Assembly: GCF_000750955.1 (NCBI RefSeq)
Contig: NZ_CCEJ010000008.1
Span: 1-64,000 of the forward strand
Direction of reading: 5' to 3'
Source of the DNA: Criblamydia sequanensis CRIB-18
Lineage (GTDB): Bacteria; Chlamydiota; Chlamydiia; Chlamydiales; Criblamydiaceae
DNA length: 64,000 nucleotides
Part shown: piece by piece, positions 34,766-45,000 of the stretch
Numbering within the stretch: the first letter of the stretch is position 1
Layout: each line of letters begins with the position of its first letter
Program-made: the position numbers and the translations under genes
The notes under the pieces: generated by a model
Database searches by the model: none
What the model saw: the letters and a program-made list of their open reading frames with translations, nothing else
What the model was told of the DNA's origin: nothing

Positions 34766-36208
34766 CTAATTTGGAGAAAAGTGCGAGAAGGCCTCATCTC
34801 TTTCCGGGTCATTCACCTGAAAGTTTGATGGTTTTAGGGGTGAATAATTGGCAAATTGAGCGAATTCCTTTCTATAAGTTAGGGGAATGGTTCCGACTGG
34901 GCCGTGTCTATTTTTACCAATAATCAACTCGGCTTGTCCCGGTTTATCATTGGGATCGTAATACTCCCTTCTAAGAAGGAACATCACGATATCGGCATCC
35001 TGCTCAATGGATCCGCTCTCACGAAGATCGCTCATCATAGGTCGATGGCCGGCTCTCTCTTCCACCTTTCTAGAAAGCTGGGACAGGCAAAGAATCGGGA
35101 TATCAAGCTCCCTAGCTAGGTTTTTAAGCATTCTTGAAATTTCAGAAATTTCAATTTGCCTATTTTCCATAGCTCTCGCTGACCCTGAAATTAGCTGAAG
35201 ATAATCTATGACAAGAAACCCGATGTTATGGGTTTCTTTCATTCGTCTTGCCCGGGATCTAAGATCGGTCACTTTAAGACCCGGCTGATCGTCAATCACC
35301 ATAACATGTTTTTCAAGCTCACCCACTGTGACAAGAACTCTTTGATACTCGATCCCATTTAAGGAACCCGTTTTAATTTTTTCGGATTCCACTTGAGCCC
35401 TTGAGCAAACAATTCTATGAACAAGCTGCTCAGCGCTCATCTCTAACGAGAAAATGCCAACCGGGGTATTACTTAAAACTGAAATATTTTCAGCTATATT
35501 GATAGCAAGAGCCGTTTTACCCATAGCCGGCCTTGCCGCAAGGATCATTAAGTTGGAATTATTGAAGCCGTTTAAAAGCTTATCGACATCTGCTAAGTGC
35601 GTTCGAATCCCTGTAATTCCGGCTTGCTCCGGGCCATGAAGCTGATACCTTTCTTGCTTTTCTTCTAATTCCTTTAAAAAGGATTTGGCTGATTCAGACC
35701 TTACACCGGCTAAAATATCTGCGAGTAACTTACCTGTTTTTTGATTCGCCGACTGACCGATCTGAAAAAATAAACCTTGCGCTTCATCAAGGGTTGATGA
35801 GACATCTTCAGGTTCTTGTAAAGCTTTTTTTTCAATTTCTTGCGACGCTTGTATCATCCGCCTTAAGATGGCTTTATCTTTAACAAGCCTGACATACTCT
35901 TCAATGTGTGCGGAAGTTCCGGCATACTGTGCTAGGGCTGTTAAAAAACCGACGCCGCCAATAGACTCAAGCTTTGATTGCCTTTTTAATTCTTCGGAAA
36001 TTAGGTGGACATCAGCCGGTTTATCCATTCGGTAAGCCGATTTTAACGTTTGGAAAATCAGCTTATGTTCAACATAGTAAAAATCACTTTCATCGAGAGA
36101 GTCGGAGGAGATGTTCAGGGCGTTAACGCTTGTCAGCATGCACCCAAGCACCATCATTTCTGAATCTTTTGAATTTGGCGGGATTCTAACCTTTACATTT
36201 TCCGACAC
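34766..36208 (-). CDS. dnaB: Replicative DNA helicase DnaB
   Basis: 480 aa, hexameric 5'-3' helicase that unwinds DNA at the replication fork. N-terminal helical domain (res ~1-150: 'PPNSKDSEMMVLGCML', 'HLISEEL', 'LTALAQYAGTSAHIEEY') for primase contact, then the RecA-like motor: 'TGIRTHLADVDKLLNGFNNS', Walker A 'AARPAMGKTALAI', 'GIFSLEMSAEQL', Walker B 'IGFLVIDYLQL', 'LSQLSRKVEER' and 'RESGSIEQDADIVMFLLR' (arginine-finger region). Full-length, no intein. Divergent from yggT, with 190 bp between. Confidence 0.97.
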   Translation of the reverse strand: MSENVKVRIPPNSKDSEMMVLGCMLTSVNALNISSDSLDESDFYYVEHKLIFQTLKSAYRMDKPADVHLISEELKRQSKLESIGGVGFLTALAQYAGTSAHIEEYVRLVKDKAILRRMIQASQEIEKKALQEPEDVSSTLDEAQGLFFQIGQSANQKTGKLLADILAGVRSESAKSFLKELEEKQERYQLHGPEQAGITGIRTHLADVDKLLNGFNNSNLMILAARPAMGKTALAINIAENISVLSNTPVGIFSLEMSAEQLVHRIVCSRAQVESEKIKTGSLNGIEYQRVLVTVGELEKHVMVIDDQPGLKVTDLRSRARRMKETHNIGFLVIDYLQLISGSARAMENRQIEISEISRMLKNLARELDIPILCLSQLSRKVEERAGHRPMMSDLRESGSIEQDADIVMFLLRREYYDPNDKPGQAELIIGKNRHGPVGTIPLTYRKEFAQFANYSPLKPSNFQVNDPERDEAFSHFSPN

Positions 36209-36398
36209 CTTTTCTCTCCCTTTTATCTAGAAAACAGCCCATCATAGCCAATTTACTAAAATCATTAAAGTGATTAAACCATTACTAAAGTTAAGACAAA
36301 GTGAAACACGTTGTGTATAAAGTAATGCAAGACAAAAAAGAATAAAATATTCTATAATCTATTTTTTTAAACTTTTTATTTAGCCCCCAATACAATAT

Positions 36399-36662
36399 AT
36401 GTTTGCTGTTGTTCAAGTGGTACAACTTTTATTTCGCTTCTATATGATCATGATTTTTGCTCGAATCATCAGCTCTTGGATACCCGAGCTCTATGAAAGC
36501 AAATTGATGCAATTTGTGGCTTTTTATGTAGACCCTTATCTAAACTTTTTTAAACGTTTTATTCCTCCTCTTGGAATGATAGACTTAAGCCCCATAGCTG
36601 CTCTATTTTGTCTTAGTTTCATCGAGGGAATATTCACAAACGCTCTTCTTTATTTTGCATGA
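36399..36662 (+). CDS. YggT family membrane protein
   Basis: 87 aa with two transmembrane helices (res ~4-22 and ~62-84) and the family pattern 'RIISSWIP' after helix 1, 'DPYLNFFKRFIPPLGMIDLSPIAAL' before helix 2. YggT/Ycf19 proteins sit in the cytoplasmic membrane and have been linked to osmotic tolerance, membrane protein handling and cell division, without a firm mechanism. A TATAAT box at 36353-36358 lies about 40 bp upstream. Overlaps dusB by 4 bp (ATGA). Confidence 0.88.
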   Translation: MFAVVQVVQLLFRFYMIMIFARIISSWIPELYESKLMQFVAFYVDPYLNFFKRFIPPLGMIDLSPIAALFCLSFIEGIFTNALLYFA

Positions 36663-37651
36663 ATTATTCTCATTTCACAAAACCCATAAAAATCGGCAAA
36701 GCCACTCTCCCTAACCGAATTTTTTATTCCCCTTTAGCGGGATGCTCTGATTTTCCTTTTAGAAAAATGTCCGCTAAGTATAAGCCGGGCCTGCAGTACT
36801 GCGAGATGGTCAAAATGGATGCTCTTGTCAGAAATGATGAGAACACTTTCCGTATCCTTGACTACGATCAAAGCATGAGGCCGATAGGCGCGCAGCTTTG
36901 CGGAAGCAAACCTGAGTATGCCGCGGAGTCGGCAAGGCGGATTGAAGATTTAGGTTTTGATGTTATTGACCTGAATTGCGGCTGTCCTGTTGATAAAGTC
37001 ACTAAAGACGGCAGCGGCTCGGGCTTATTGAAGAATCCGGAAAAAATCGGGGCAATCATTCGGAAAATGGTCGAAGCGGTAAGCATCCCTGTAACTATAA
37101 AAATACGCGCAGGCTGGGATGACGACTCTATCGTTGTCGAAGAAATCACTAAAATTGCAGAGGAAGCTGGCGCTTATGCGATAGCTGTCCACGCAAGGAC
37201 AAGAGAGCAAGGCTATCATGGACCTGCCAGATGGGACTTTATTACAAGGGCTGTTAAAGCAAGAAATAATATTTTAGTGATTGGCAATGGAGATCTTTTT
37301 TCTCCGGAAGCGGCTTCCGATATGATCCAAGCCACCGGCTGCGATGCTCTTTTAGTTTCAAGAGGCATCATGGGCAATCCCTGGATTGCAGAAGACATCT
37401 TCCATTATTTTAATGGCGAATCTCCGAAAAAACGAACTTTCCTCGATCGAAAAGAAGCTCTTTTAGAACACTTGGATTTTGCAGCTAATTACTATGAATC
37501 TAAAAAAGCTGCTATTGAAATGCGTAAAGTCGGCTGCTGGTACATCAAAGATGCCGGGGGCGCAAGAGCCTTTCGCGGGCTTGTTACTAAGGCTGAAAGC
37601 GTTGAAGAAATGCGAAAACTTATAGAAGAACACCCATTTACTGCAGAATAA
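36659..37651 (+). CDS. dusB: tRNA-dihydrouridine synthase (DusB-type)
   Basis: 330 aa flavoenzyme reducing specific uridines in tRNA D-loops to dihydrouridine. TIM-barrel signature: 'RIFYSPLAGCSDFPFRKM', 'PIGAQLCGSKPEYAAESAR', 'DLNCGCPVDKVTKDGSGSGLLKNP' with the catalytic Cys of 'NCGCP', 'VTIKIRAGWDD', 'AVHARTREQGYHGPARWDF' and FMN-phosphate-binding 'VIGNGDLFSPEAASDMIQATGCDALLVSRGIMGNPW'. The C-terminal helical tRNA domain is present. Middle gene of yggT-dusB-acyP, two bases before acyP. Confidence 0.93.
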   Translation: MNYSHFTKPIKIGKATLPNRIFYSPLAGCSDFPFRKMSAKYKPGLQYCEMVKMDALVRNDENTFRILDYDQSMRPIGAQLCGSKPEYAAESARRIEDLGFDVIDLNCGCPVDKVTKDGSGSGLLKNPEKIGAIIRKMVEAVSIPVTIKIRAGWDDDSIVVEEITKIAEEAGAYAIAVHARTREQGYHGPARWDFITRAVKARNNILVIGNGDLFSPEAASDMIQATGCDALLVSRGIMGNPWIAEDIFHYFNGESPKKRTFLDRKEALLEHLDFAANYYESKKAAIEMRKVGCWYIKDAGGARAFRGLVTKAESVEEMRKLIEEHPFTAE

Positions 37652-37653
37652 GA

Positions 37654-37935
37654 ATGGCCGAGCTTTTTGAAATGCATGTTATAGCAAAAGGAAAAGTGCA
37701 AGGCGTCTTTTTTAGAGCCACCACTAAAAAACACGCCGATCAGTTGGGCCTTTTTGGCTCTGTTAAAAATCTTTCAGATGGCTCTGTTGAAATTATAGCT
37801 CAAGGGCCCAAAGAAAAGTTAGAAGAACTTCTTCGACTTTTAAAAGTGGATGCCCACCCGGCTAGCGTCTACGAATTTGACCTTCATTATCGACCCATTC
37901 ATCAAAAAAAAGAATCTTTCCTAATTTTACGTTAG
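37654..37935 (+). CDS. acyP: Acylphosphatase
   Basis: 93 aa, the usual small ferredoxin-like acylphosphatase fold. Hydrolyses acyl phosphates such as carbamoyl or acetyl phosphate; its cell role is unclear. Both catalytic residues are visible: the Arg of 'GKVQGVFFRATTKKHA' and the Asn of 'FGSVKNLSDGSVEIIAQG', which are the two PROSITE-type signatures of the family. Two bases behind dusB and thus co-transcribed. A small hairpin (GGCTC/GAGCC near 37964-37980) downstream may end the transcript. Confidence 0.92.
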   Translation: MAELFEMHVIAKGKVQGVFFRATTKKHADQLGLFGSVKNLSDGSVEIIAQGPKEKLEELLRLLKVDAHPASVYEFDLHYRPIHQKKESFLILR

Positions 37936-38150
37936 CTTCTCATTCCTTGGACTTTAACCTGATGGCTCAAAAATAGAGCCGCTCGCCTTAAGATAGTTGG
38001 TTCATCTACAGGATGAGAGTCTATCGAATTTGAAAAGCATCACAGGTTTCATTTATTTTTCATCTTCCCATTCAAATATTTCATTAAAAAAAAGAAAATT
38101 TGATAAAGTGCATAAATTGTAACCTTTCGGGTTTGTAAAGGAGAAGGCTT

Positions 38151-39989
38151 GTGCAGGAAGAAGATGATTCCCTTCTTGGCTATCAGGATATATATAAAAC
38201 GGTTATTCCGGACCTTGACTATTACTTAAGGCAAATCGATTGCCGGGATGGGTGTCCCGTTAATACGGATCCTCGCGGTTACATGATGGCTCTTCATAGA
38301 GGCGATTACCTTGAGGGTTATAAAATAGCTAGGGGGCCAAATCCTTTTGCTTCTATTTGCGGGGTGATTTGCGGGGCTCCCTGCGAGCTTACCTGCCGTC
38401 GCGATCGCGTCGACAAAACTTTGACTATTAGAGCTCAAAAGAGATTTTTATCCGAATGGTATGGCTTAAGTCTTGAAGCTCACATAAAATCTTTAGAAAT
38501 GAGCTACGCAAGAGGCTCTACTAAACCTAAGCCTAATGGCCTTAAGGTCGCATGCCTTGGAGCGGGTGTCGCTTCCTTGACCTGCGCTCACGACCTTTTA
38601 AGGCTTGGCTATCAAGTCGACGTCTATGAAATGATGCGGATGCCTGGAGGGATGCTTACCTATGGCGTACCGAATTATCGTTTGAAAAACGAGGTAGCCA
38701 TCAATGAATGCGGCGCAATTGAATATTTGGGCGCTAAAATTCACTACAACATGAAAGTGGGTCGGGACATCACACTTGATGAACTAGAAGAAAAATATAA
38801 TGCCATTTTTATTGGCATCGGCCTTTGGAAGTCAAGAGAGCTTCCCATTCCCGGCGCAGATCAACCCGATATCATTAGAGGCATTGAATATTTAAGGGTT
38901 CGCTGCGCTGAAGAAAAATGGAAAATTGGAGAGAACATCATTGTTATTGGCGGCGGAAACGTAGCTTACGATGTGGCTAGAACCTCTGTTAGAAATGGCG
39001 CTAAAAGCGTGACTATGGTTTGTCTTGAGACAAGGGATGAGCAAACAGCCGATGAATTTGAAATTGAAGACGGCTTTGAAGAAGGGGTTAAAACGCTTAA
39101 TCGAGTAGCTCCAAAAGAAGTTGTCAGAGACAGCGATGGAAAAGTTATCGGTTTAAAAATGAACCGCATTTCTCAACTTTTTGATTATTTAGGTAAATTT
39201 TCCCCAATTCCCGTTCCCGATTCTGATTTTATCATCCCATGCGACACCATAGCCCTTGCGATTGGACAATCGATCGACACTTCATTTTTAAACGGATGGA
39301 AGAAAAAAAATGAGCTTATCATCGATCGCGGCATCATAAAAACAGAAAGAGGTACAGGTAGAACGAGCGTTAAAAATGTTTATGCCGGAGGCGATGCAGC
39401 TTTTGGGCCGGCTCTTTTTATTACCGGGATTAGACATGGCCAAGAGTCTGCTAGAGCAATCGACACAGACCTAAGAAATACTTCTCCCTATCAAGAATTT
39501 GTAGGGGAATTCACAGAACTTTCTCCTTTTAGAGACAAAACCTATCTTAAAACAAGATGGGCGTTGCCGACTTATCAACCGCCAAAACTTCGCATACACA
39601 ACGAAAATATGGTAGAAAATAATTACACGGAGGAAGAAGCCCATCTCCAATCCAACCGATGTCTACAGTGCCATGTCAATCCGGTTTTTGATGGGACCCT
39701 TTGCATTAAATGCAATGGCTGTGTCGATGTTTGCCCTTGCAACTGCTTAAAACAGGTCCCTTTAAGCAAGCTTGTCTTGGATGAGGGAGACGGGAGTTTG
39801 AGACGGGCTGTCAATAACTTCTATGGCGTCGAATCAGAACAATTGTCCAATGAAGAATTGGCGAACATGGGAACTGCCATGCTAAAAGATGAAGATCTTT
39901 GCATAAGATGCGGGCTATGCGCAGAAAAATGCCCAACCCAAGCGGTGACTATGGACGCAATGAATTATTCCTTTAGGTGGCTCGGTTAA
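38151..39989 (+). CDS. GltD-like FAD/NAD(P) oxidoreductase with C-terminal ferredoxin domains
   Basis: 612 aa, starting at a GTG with AAAGGAG 7-8 nt upstream. Residues ~30-110 carry the N-terminal Fe-S domain of GltD-type proteins ('CRDGCPVNTD', 'CGVICGAPCELTCRRD'). Next follow two Rossmann folds: 'VACLGAGVASLTCAHDL' for FAD and 'IVIGGGNVAYDVARTSV' for NAD(P)H, and 'NVYAGGDAAFGPALFI' as the last FAD contact. The C-terminus has a Cys cluster 'CLQCHVNP' and two [4Fe-4S] motifs: 'CIKCNGCVDVCPC' and 'CIRCGLCAEKCPT'. It is the first gene of the respiratory operon, 3 bp before ccoS. Inference: electron input from NAD(P)H or ferredoxin into the chain, or cofactor assembly like CcoG. It is not glutamate synthase itself (no large subunit nearby). 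Confidence 0.8.
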   Translation: MQEEDDSLLGYQDIYKTVIPDLDYYLRQIDCRDGCPVNTDPRGYMMALHRGDYLEGYKIARGPNPFASICGVICGAPCELTCRRDRVDKTLTIRAQKRFLSEWYGLSLEAHIKSLEMSYARGSTKPKPNGLKVACLGAGVASLTCAHDLLRLGYQVDVYEMMRMPGGMLTYGVPNYRLKNEVAINECGAIEYLGAKIHYNMKVGRDITLDELEEKYNAIFIGIGLWKSRELPIPGADQPDIIRGIEYLRVRCAEEKWKIGENIIVIGGGNVAYDVARTSVRNGAKSVTMVCLETRDEQTADEFEIEDGFEEGVKTLNRVAPKEVVRDSDGKVIGLKMNRISQLFDYLGKFSPIPVPDSDFIIPCDTIALAIGQSIDTSFLNGWKKKNELIIDRGIIKTERGTGRTSVKNVYAGGDAAFGPALFITGIRHGQESARAIDTDLRNTSPYQEFVGEFTELSPFRDKTYLKTRWALPTYQPPKLRIHNENMVENNYTEEEAHLQSNRCLQCHVNPVFDGTLCIKCNGCVDVCPCNCLKQVPLSKLVLDEGDGSLRRAVNNFYGVESEQLSNEELANMGTAMLKDEDLCIRCGLCAEKCPTQAVTMDAMNYSFRWLG

Positions 39990-39992
39990 AAA

Positions 39993-40148
39993 ATGTTTAG
40001 TTATGTTATCAGTTCTTTAGCTCTTGGCTTAATGAGTTTTATTGTATATATATTTTTTCTTAAAAAAGGCCAGTTTGATGAGTCTGAAGAGGTGAAGTAT
40101 CAAATGTTAAGAGACACAGATGATTTTATCAATAAAGATGAAAACTAG
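39993..40148 (+). CDS. ccoS: CcoS-like cbb3 oxidase assembly protein
   Basis: 51-aa gene between the flavoprotein and Rieske genes. One membrane helix (res ~5-23, ISSLALGLMSFIVYIFFL) is followed by 'KKGQFDESEEVKYQMLRD', matching the CcoS hallmark 'kSGQFdDLe.pa.riL.D'. CcoS is needed for cofactor insertion into cbb3 oxidases. Its presence next to ccoN supports a true cbb3-type enzyme. The ATG lies three bases after the previous stop, with no strong ribosome site, so translation is probably coupled. Confidence 0.8.
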   Translation: MFSYVISSLALGLMSFIVYIFFLKKGQFDESEEVKYQMLRDTDDFINKDEN

Positions 40149-40180
40149 AATTTAGTAAGTATCGAAAGAGAGCTTAAGCT

Positions 40181-40696
40181 ATGCCCAAATACCGCAATTC
40201 TCTAAATGTCGATGAAGACGACAAAGACCCAAAAATCACAAGAAAAACCTTCCTTGCTTTAATGGGGGTCGGGGCCTGTCTTGCAGGAGCTGGGGGTATT
40301 TTTGGAGCTACGATGCTAGGCTTTTTATACCCGAACGCCATGAAAGTGCCGCCTTCTGTTTTTTCAATTGGAAGACCTGAAGAAGTGTTAGCTCAGGACG
40401 GTAAAGTCTTCAATTCAAAGTACAAAGTTTTTATAGAGAGTCAAGGTGGAAAAGTGCGTGTCCAAACAGCTGTCTGCACTCACCTTGGCTGCACTGTCAA
40501 TGCTGTAGAAACAGGTTATGCTTGCCCATGCCACGGTTCAACTTATGATCGGTACGGAAGAAATACAGGCGGCCCGGCGCCAAGCCCCTTGGTCTTTTTT
40601 TTAGTTTATCAAGGAGCTTCCGGAGATATTTTAGTCGATAAATCCAAAACGTCATTAGATTGGCAATCTGCTTGGTTTAAGCCTGTAAACACCTAA
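40181..40696 (+). CDS. qcrA: Rieske [2Fe-2S] subunit of quinol-cytochrome c reductase
   Basis: 171 aa. N-terminal membrane anchor at ~28-50 ([21 protein letters not shown]) after 'ITRKTF', a weak twin-arginine-like start. The cluster-binding boxes are 'CTHLGC' (res ~99-104) and 'CPCHGSTYD' (~116-124), giving two Cys and two His ligands plus the disulphide pair, followed by the 'GGPAPSPL' Pro loop. It takes electrons from quinol and passes them to the cytochrome c. Followed 18 bp later by cytochrome b, with an AAGGAAAGGA ribosome site. Confidence 0.95.
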   Translation: MPKYRNSLNVDEDDKDPKITRKTFLALMGVGACLAGAGGIFGATMLGFLYPNAMKVPPSVFSIGRPEEVLAQDGKVFNSKYKVFIESQGGKVRVQTAVCTHLGCTVNAVETGYACPCHGSTYDRYGRNTGGPAPSPLVFFLVYQGASGDILVDKSKTSLDWQSAWFKPVNT

Positions 40697-40714
40697 GGAA
40701 AGGAAGAAATAAAA

Positions 40715-42040
40715 ATGGCTGTATTCGAAGGCAAAAAAAGAGAAACTTGGCCTGAATATATTGCGAACTTACCTCAATTAATTTTAAGATCCATTTTTCG
40801 ACACGGCTATCCCAATAACGATGTCGATAGATCAGAGGTGGTATTCAAAAACTTTTTTTTGCATTTCCATCCTGTTAAATGCCATAAAAACTCACTTGAC
40901 CCTTTCTACACTTTAGGCCTTGGCAGCATTACAACAAGCTTGTTTTTGATTCTTGTTGCGACAGGCGTTATTCTGATGTTTTACTATATTCCCTCTGAAG
41001 ATCGGGCTTATGACATAATGAAGGACTGGCAGGACACCACCCCATTTGCTATGATGTTTAGAAATATGCATAGATGGGGCGCGCATCTTATGGTGCTTTT
41101 TGTCTTTCTTCATATGTCCCGTGTTTTTTACACCGCATCCTATAAAGGAGAAAGACGTTTCAATTGGGTTATAGGCGTTATTCTAATGGTGCTAACCCTA
41201 TTGCTCTCTTTTACAGGATACCTTCTTCCCTGGGATCAATTAGCTTTTTGGGCGGTCACCGTGGGAAGCAACATTGCAGGATATGTGCCTAACCTTCCCG
41301 GTTTTGAGTATAATGTCAATCGGGTCATGCTTTTAGCCTCTACTGAAGTTGGCCAAGACGCCCTCATTAGATTCTACGTCCTGCATGTAGCGCTTTTACC
41401 TTTAGTAACGGGAACATTAATAGGCCTTCATTTTTGGAGAATCAGAAAAGATGGAGGGTTATCGAGGCCCAAAGATAAATTTAGACCAGACCCCTATAGA
41501 GTAATTCAAAGATCGGACACTAAAGAATCTTTTGCGCCGGGTGTTAAAAGAACTTACGGTTTAATGGAACTTGTCAGAGGCACTTGCCCGACTGTAGATA
41601 AAGGCCCTTACAACTTTGTTTTTACCTGGCCCCATCTTTTAAGAGCTGAGCTTGTGGCGTTTCTTCTAACAACTGTCGTTGTCCTTGGCCTTTCTTTTAT
41701 AAATGCACCCTTAGAAGAGCCTGCTAATCCAAGCAACCCTCCAAACCCCTCAAAAGCGCCTTGGTATTTTTTAGGTTTGCAAGAAATGGTTGCTTACAAC
41801 GCATTTTGGGGTGGCGTGGCTATACCCGGACTCATTGTTGTCGGGCTTATGGCTATTCCTTATCTTGATAGAAATCCTTACGGTCAAGGCTATTGGTTCC
41901 ATAAAAGCCGGTATTTAGCCATTTTTCTATACACCGCTTTCATGACCTTTCAAGCGATTCTTATCATTATAGGGACTTATTTTAGAGGCGCCAACTGGGG
42001 TTGGGTCTGGCCGTGGACTGAAAACTTTGCAAGGCATTAA
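40715..42040 (+). CDS. qcrB: Cytochrome b (b6 + subunit IV fused) of quinol reductase
   Basis: 441 aa, eight-span di-heme b subunit. Heme ligands: His in 'RNMHRWGAHLMV' and 'FLHMSRVFYTASYKG' (helix B), and in 'FYVLHVALLPLVTGTLIGLHFWR' (helix D). The Qo loop is 'NPPNPSKAPWYFLGLQE', the PEWY-equivalent region in the b6f/subunit IV-type form (P-x-W-Y). The first half corresponds to cytochrome b6, and the part after ~residue 250 to subunit IV. Together with the Rieske protein and the heptaheme cytochrome this makes a bc-type complex lacking a separate cytochrome c1. Confidence 0.94.
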   Translation: MAVFEGKKRETWPEYIANLPQLILRSIFRHGYPNNDVDRSEVVFKNFFLHFHPVKCHKNSLDPFYTLGLGSITTSLFLILVATGVILMFYYIPSEDRAYDIMKDWQDTTPFAMMFRNMHRWGAHLMVLFVFLHMSRVFYTASYKGERRFNWVIGVILMVLTLLLSFTGYLLPWDQLAFWAVTVGSNIAGYVPNLPGFEYNVNRVMLLASTEVGQDALIRFYVLHVALLPLVTGTLIGLHFWRIRKDGGLSRPKDKFRPDPYRVIQRSDTKESFAPGVKRTYGLMELVRGTCPTVDKGPYNFVFTWPHLLRAELVAFLLTTVVVLGLSFINAPLEEPANPSNPPNPSKAPWYFLGLQEMVAYNAFWGGVAIPGLIVVGLMAIPYLDRNPYGQGYWFHKSRYLAIFLYTAFMTFQAILIIIGTYFRGANWGWVWPWTENFARH

Positions 42041-42054
42041 GGAGTTAAACTCAT

Positions 42055-45000
42055 ATGTCAAGAAATAGAGGGAATCTCTACCAATGGTTCTTAATCGTAT
42101 TAGGTCTTTTGACTACAGCTCTTTTTGGTGTTTTTTTATATCGCGAGATCTTTCCCGAATATAAAATTTATCAAAACGATTACGTGGCCTTAGAGGAGTT
42201 TCGCTCCACCTATTCAGGACAGCCGGTCCCGGCTTTTAAAGAAGGGGTTAAACAAATTGTGATTGAAAGAGCGGATAAAGGCCCGCCTTTAATAGATCGA
42301 TGCACGTCATGCCACGTGGCCCTTCAATTTGAGCACTTTTCAAAAACTAAAATTGAAAAGGATATCAATGGCAATATTGTACTTGATCCTGACGGCATAC
42401 CGGTCAAAGTTCCCAATGAAAATTATGTTTTTGCAAAACTTGATCAGAAAATTAACGAGCTGAAAGATCCGGCCGTCTTACAAAACCTCGAAAAAGAAGG
42501 GAATAATTCCGAGGTAAAAAAACGCTTAAACGAAGCTCAGGCTCTTGAGAGTTTAAAAACTGCAAAAGTAGATGGTAAGACCTATCAGATAGATAAGGTT
42601 TTGTCGATGCACCCTTTGATTGGACGGGAAGTTAGGCCTTTTGAATTTCACCCCATTGAAGAATATGGCTGCACCTCGTGCCATAATGGCAATGGCCGCG
42701 GGTTAACGACAGAAAAAGCTCATGGCCCTGTATTCGATGGACAATACGACCCCTCCCATAGCGGAATGAAGCCGCGTTTCCTAGAGTCAGATTTAGCCAA
42801 TGACCCAAAATTCGCAACCGTCTTTAATGATCGCCCGGATGATAGTTTGCTTTTTATGACCACCCCTCTTTATGTTGGGGGTGTTATAGAAGCTAAATGC
42901 GTTCAATGCCATAAGACAAGTTTAGATACCTTTAAAAGTGCTTTGGATACAACAGAGTATCTTTTAAATAGAAAAGCAGGACAAAAAGACGCCGTCTATA
43001 AATCCTACCTGGAAGAGATCCACGCTTTTAATAAGCTTGTCGATTTAAAGACAAGCCTTGCAAAGGTTGGCCTAGAAAAAACCAAAACCTCCATTCAAGA
43101 TCTCATTAAAAGTGAAACACTAGGTGATAAGGAGCTATCCGAAGCCCAAGCTAATTTGAATTTCCTTAAGTCTTTCGCAAAAACTGAGGAAGCGGAACAA
43201 AACATCGATGAGAAGCTTTCTAAGAAAATTAATAATCCAAAACTTCTCGCTCAACTGATTTTGGATTTAAAAGATAAGAGCCCATCTGAAAAAACTAAAA
43301 TCGTTGAGACTTTTTTAAATAAAAATTTAAACGATAACTCTCGGGGCCTTCTCTTTGCTAAGCTTGCCGCTCTTAATATTGAAGACGAACTTCTTAAACA
43401 TGTGAGTGAGTCAACCTCTAAAATCAGCTCTTTTGTTCAAAATGAAAGAAACATTAATGGATTAGAAACAAGCGTCGATCTTCTTACCAAAACTTATGCC
43501 AAGGGAAGATCTTTATTTATTTCACAAGGTTGCTATGCCTGCCACCGTATTGCAGGCTTATCAAGATCAGGGGTCGGGCCGGAGCTTACCTATGAAGGCA
43601 ACAAATACCCCTGGTTTGTTAAAGAATCGATAGTTTGGCCTCAAGCTGATTTAGCCACCTCGACCATGCCAAATATGCGCATGGATCATGATGAATTGGA
43701 AGCCTTAACCACCTTTCTTTTGGCTCAAACTGGTAAAAGAAAGCATGAGTCCGATACAGAATATAAAGTACAAATTCAAGAATGGGAGTCGGGCAAGAAA
43801 AAAGCTTGGGAAATGGCAATAGCGCCGGATCAAATTGATAGCATCGATTTTGGAATGACCGTTTTTGCAACCGAGGGGTGTGCTGCTTGCCATAGATTGA
43901 AAGGGTTTGAGTCGAATGTCGGTTTTTCAGCCCAAAAAGAGGACAATAAAGATCTTCTTGATAGTCAAATCAACCGATTTAGAACGCTATTTCCCGAGGA
44001 TTTAGCAGGCAGCGAAATAGTCCTTGCTTTAGAAAATCATCAAAAAGAAATCGATAGTTTGTTAATTGACAACGCAAAGCCCCTTGGTATTTTAGATAGA
44101 ATCGAAAAAAGTCATCCAGGCACCATCAGCTCGTTTTATTCTAATTTTAAGTATGCCGATCGGTCAAAAAACACTTTCTTTAAAGAAAAAATTGCTAACA
44201 GCAAAAATGATAAAGAGAAAGAAATTTGGGAATTAAGAAAAAAGAATTGGCATAAGCGCATTAACCGCGTACTTCTTGCTTATATCGAACAATATGGCTT
44301 AGGCCGCTTGATTGGTCCAAGACCTAACTGGTCTGGCATCTATCGAACCGATGAATGGCTTATGAGCCATTTTAAAAACCCAAGCGCTGAAATCGCAAGA
44401 TCGATCATGCCCGTTTTCCCGTTCGATGACACAAAATTCTATGCTTTAACCAAAATGCTTGATGTTTTGGCAATAAAAAATAGAGACGAGGTTCATCAGA
44501 TTTGGGAAGCAAACGGCTTTAATCCGGAAGTGGCTTATGAAATCCACTGCGCTCAGTGCCACGGACCTTTTTTACAAGGAAACGGGCCTGTTTCAGCTTG
44601 GATTTACCCTATCCCTAAAAACTTACGGAACCCCTTATTCTTAAAAAATCTAACAAAGCAGCAAGCGCTGCAATCTATCGTTCATGGGGTTCATGGCACG
44701 CCCATGCCGCCTTGGGGAGAAGTGGGGTCTGACAAACCGAATGACGGAATCCCGGTTCTAAGCCAAAATCAGTCTAAGCAACTAGTCGACTGGCTATTTT
44801 CAACTTTATCCGGAGGCACAGGCACAGCTACCGGGGAAGAGGGTGAGATTCCAAAATGGGAATATGGCCCGGAAGATGTGATTAAAGATCTAAAAAGAGA
44901 AGGCCGCCCTTTAAAAGGTAAAAAGCCTGAAATAAAGCCCACCCCTCTATCCTTTAATAAGGCGGGGTTTGGTTTAAATTTTCTTTCTTTAATTCAAACC

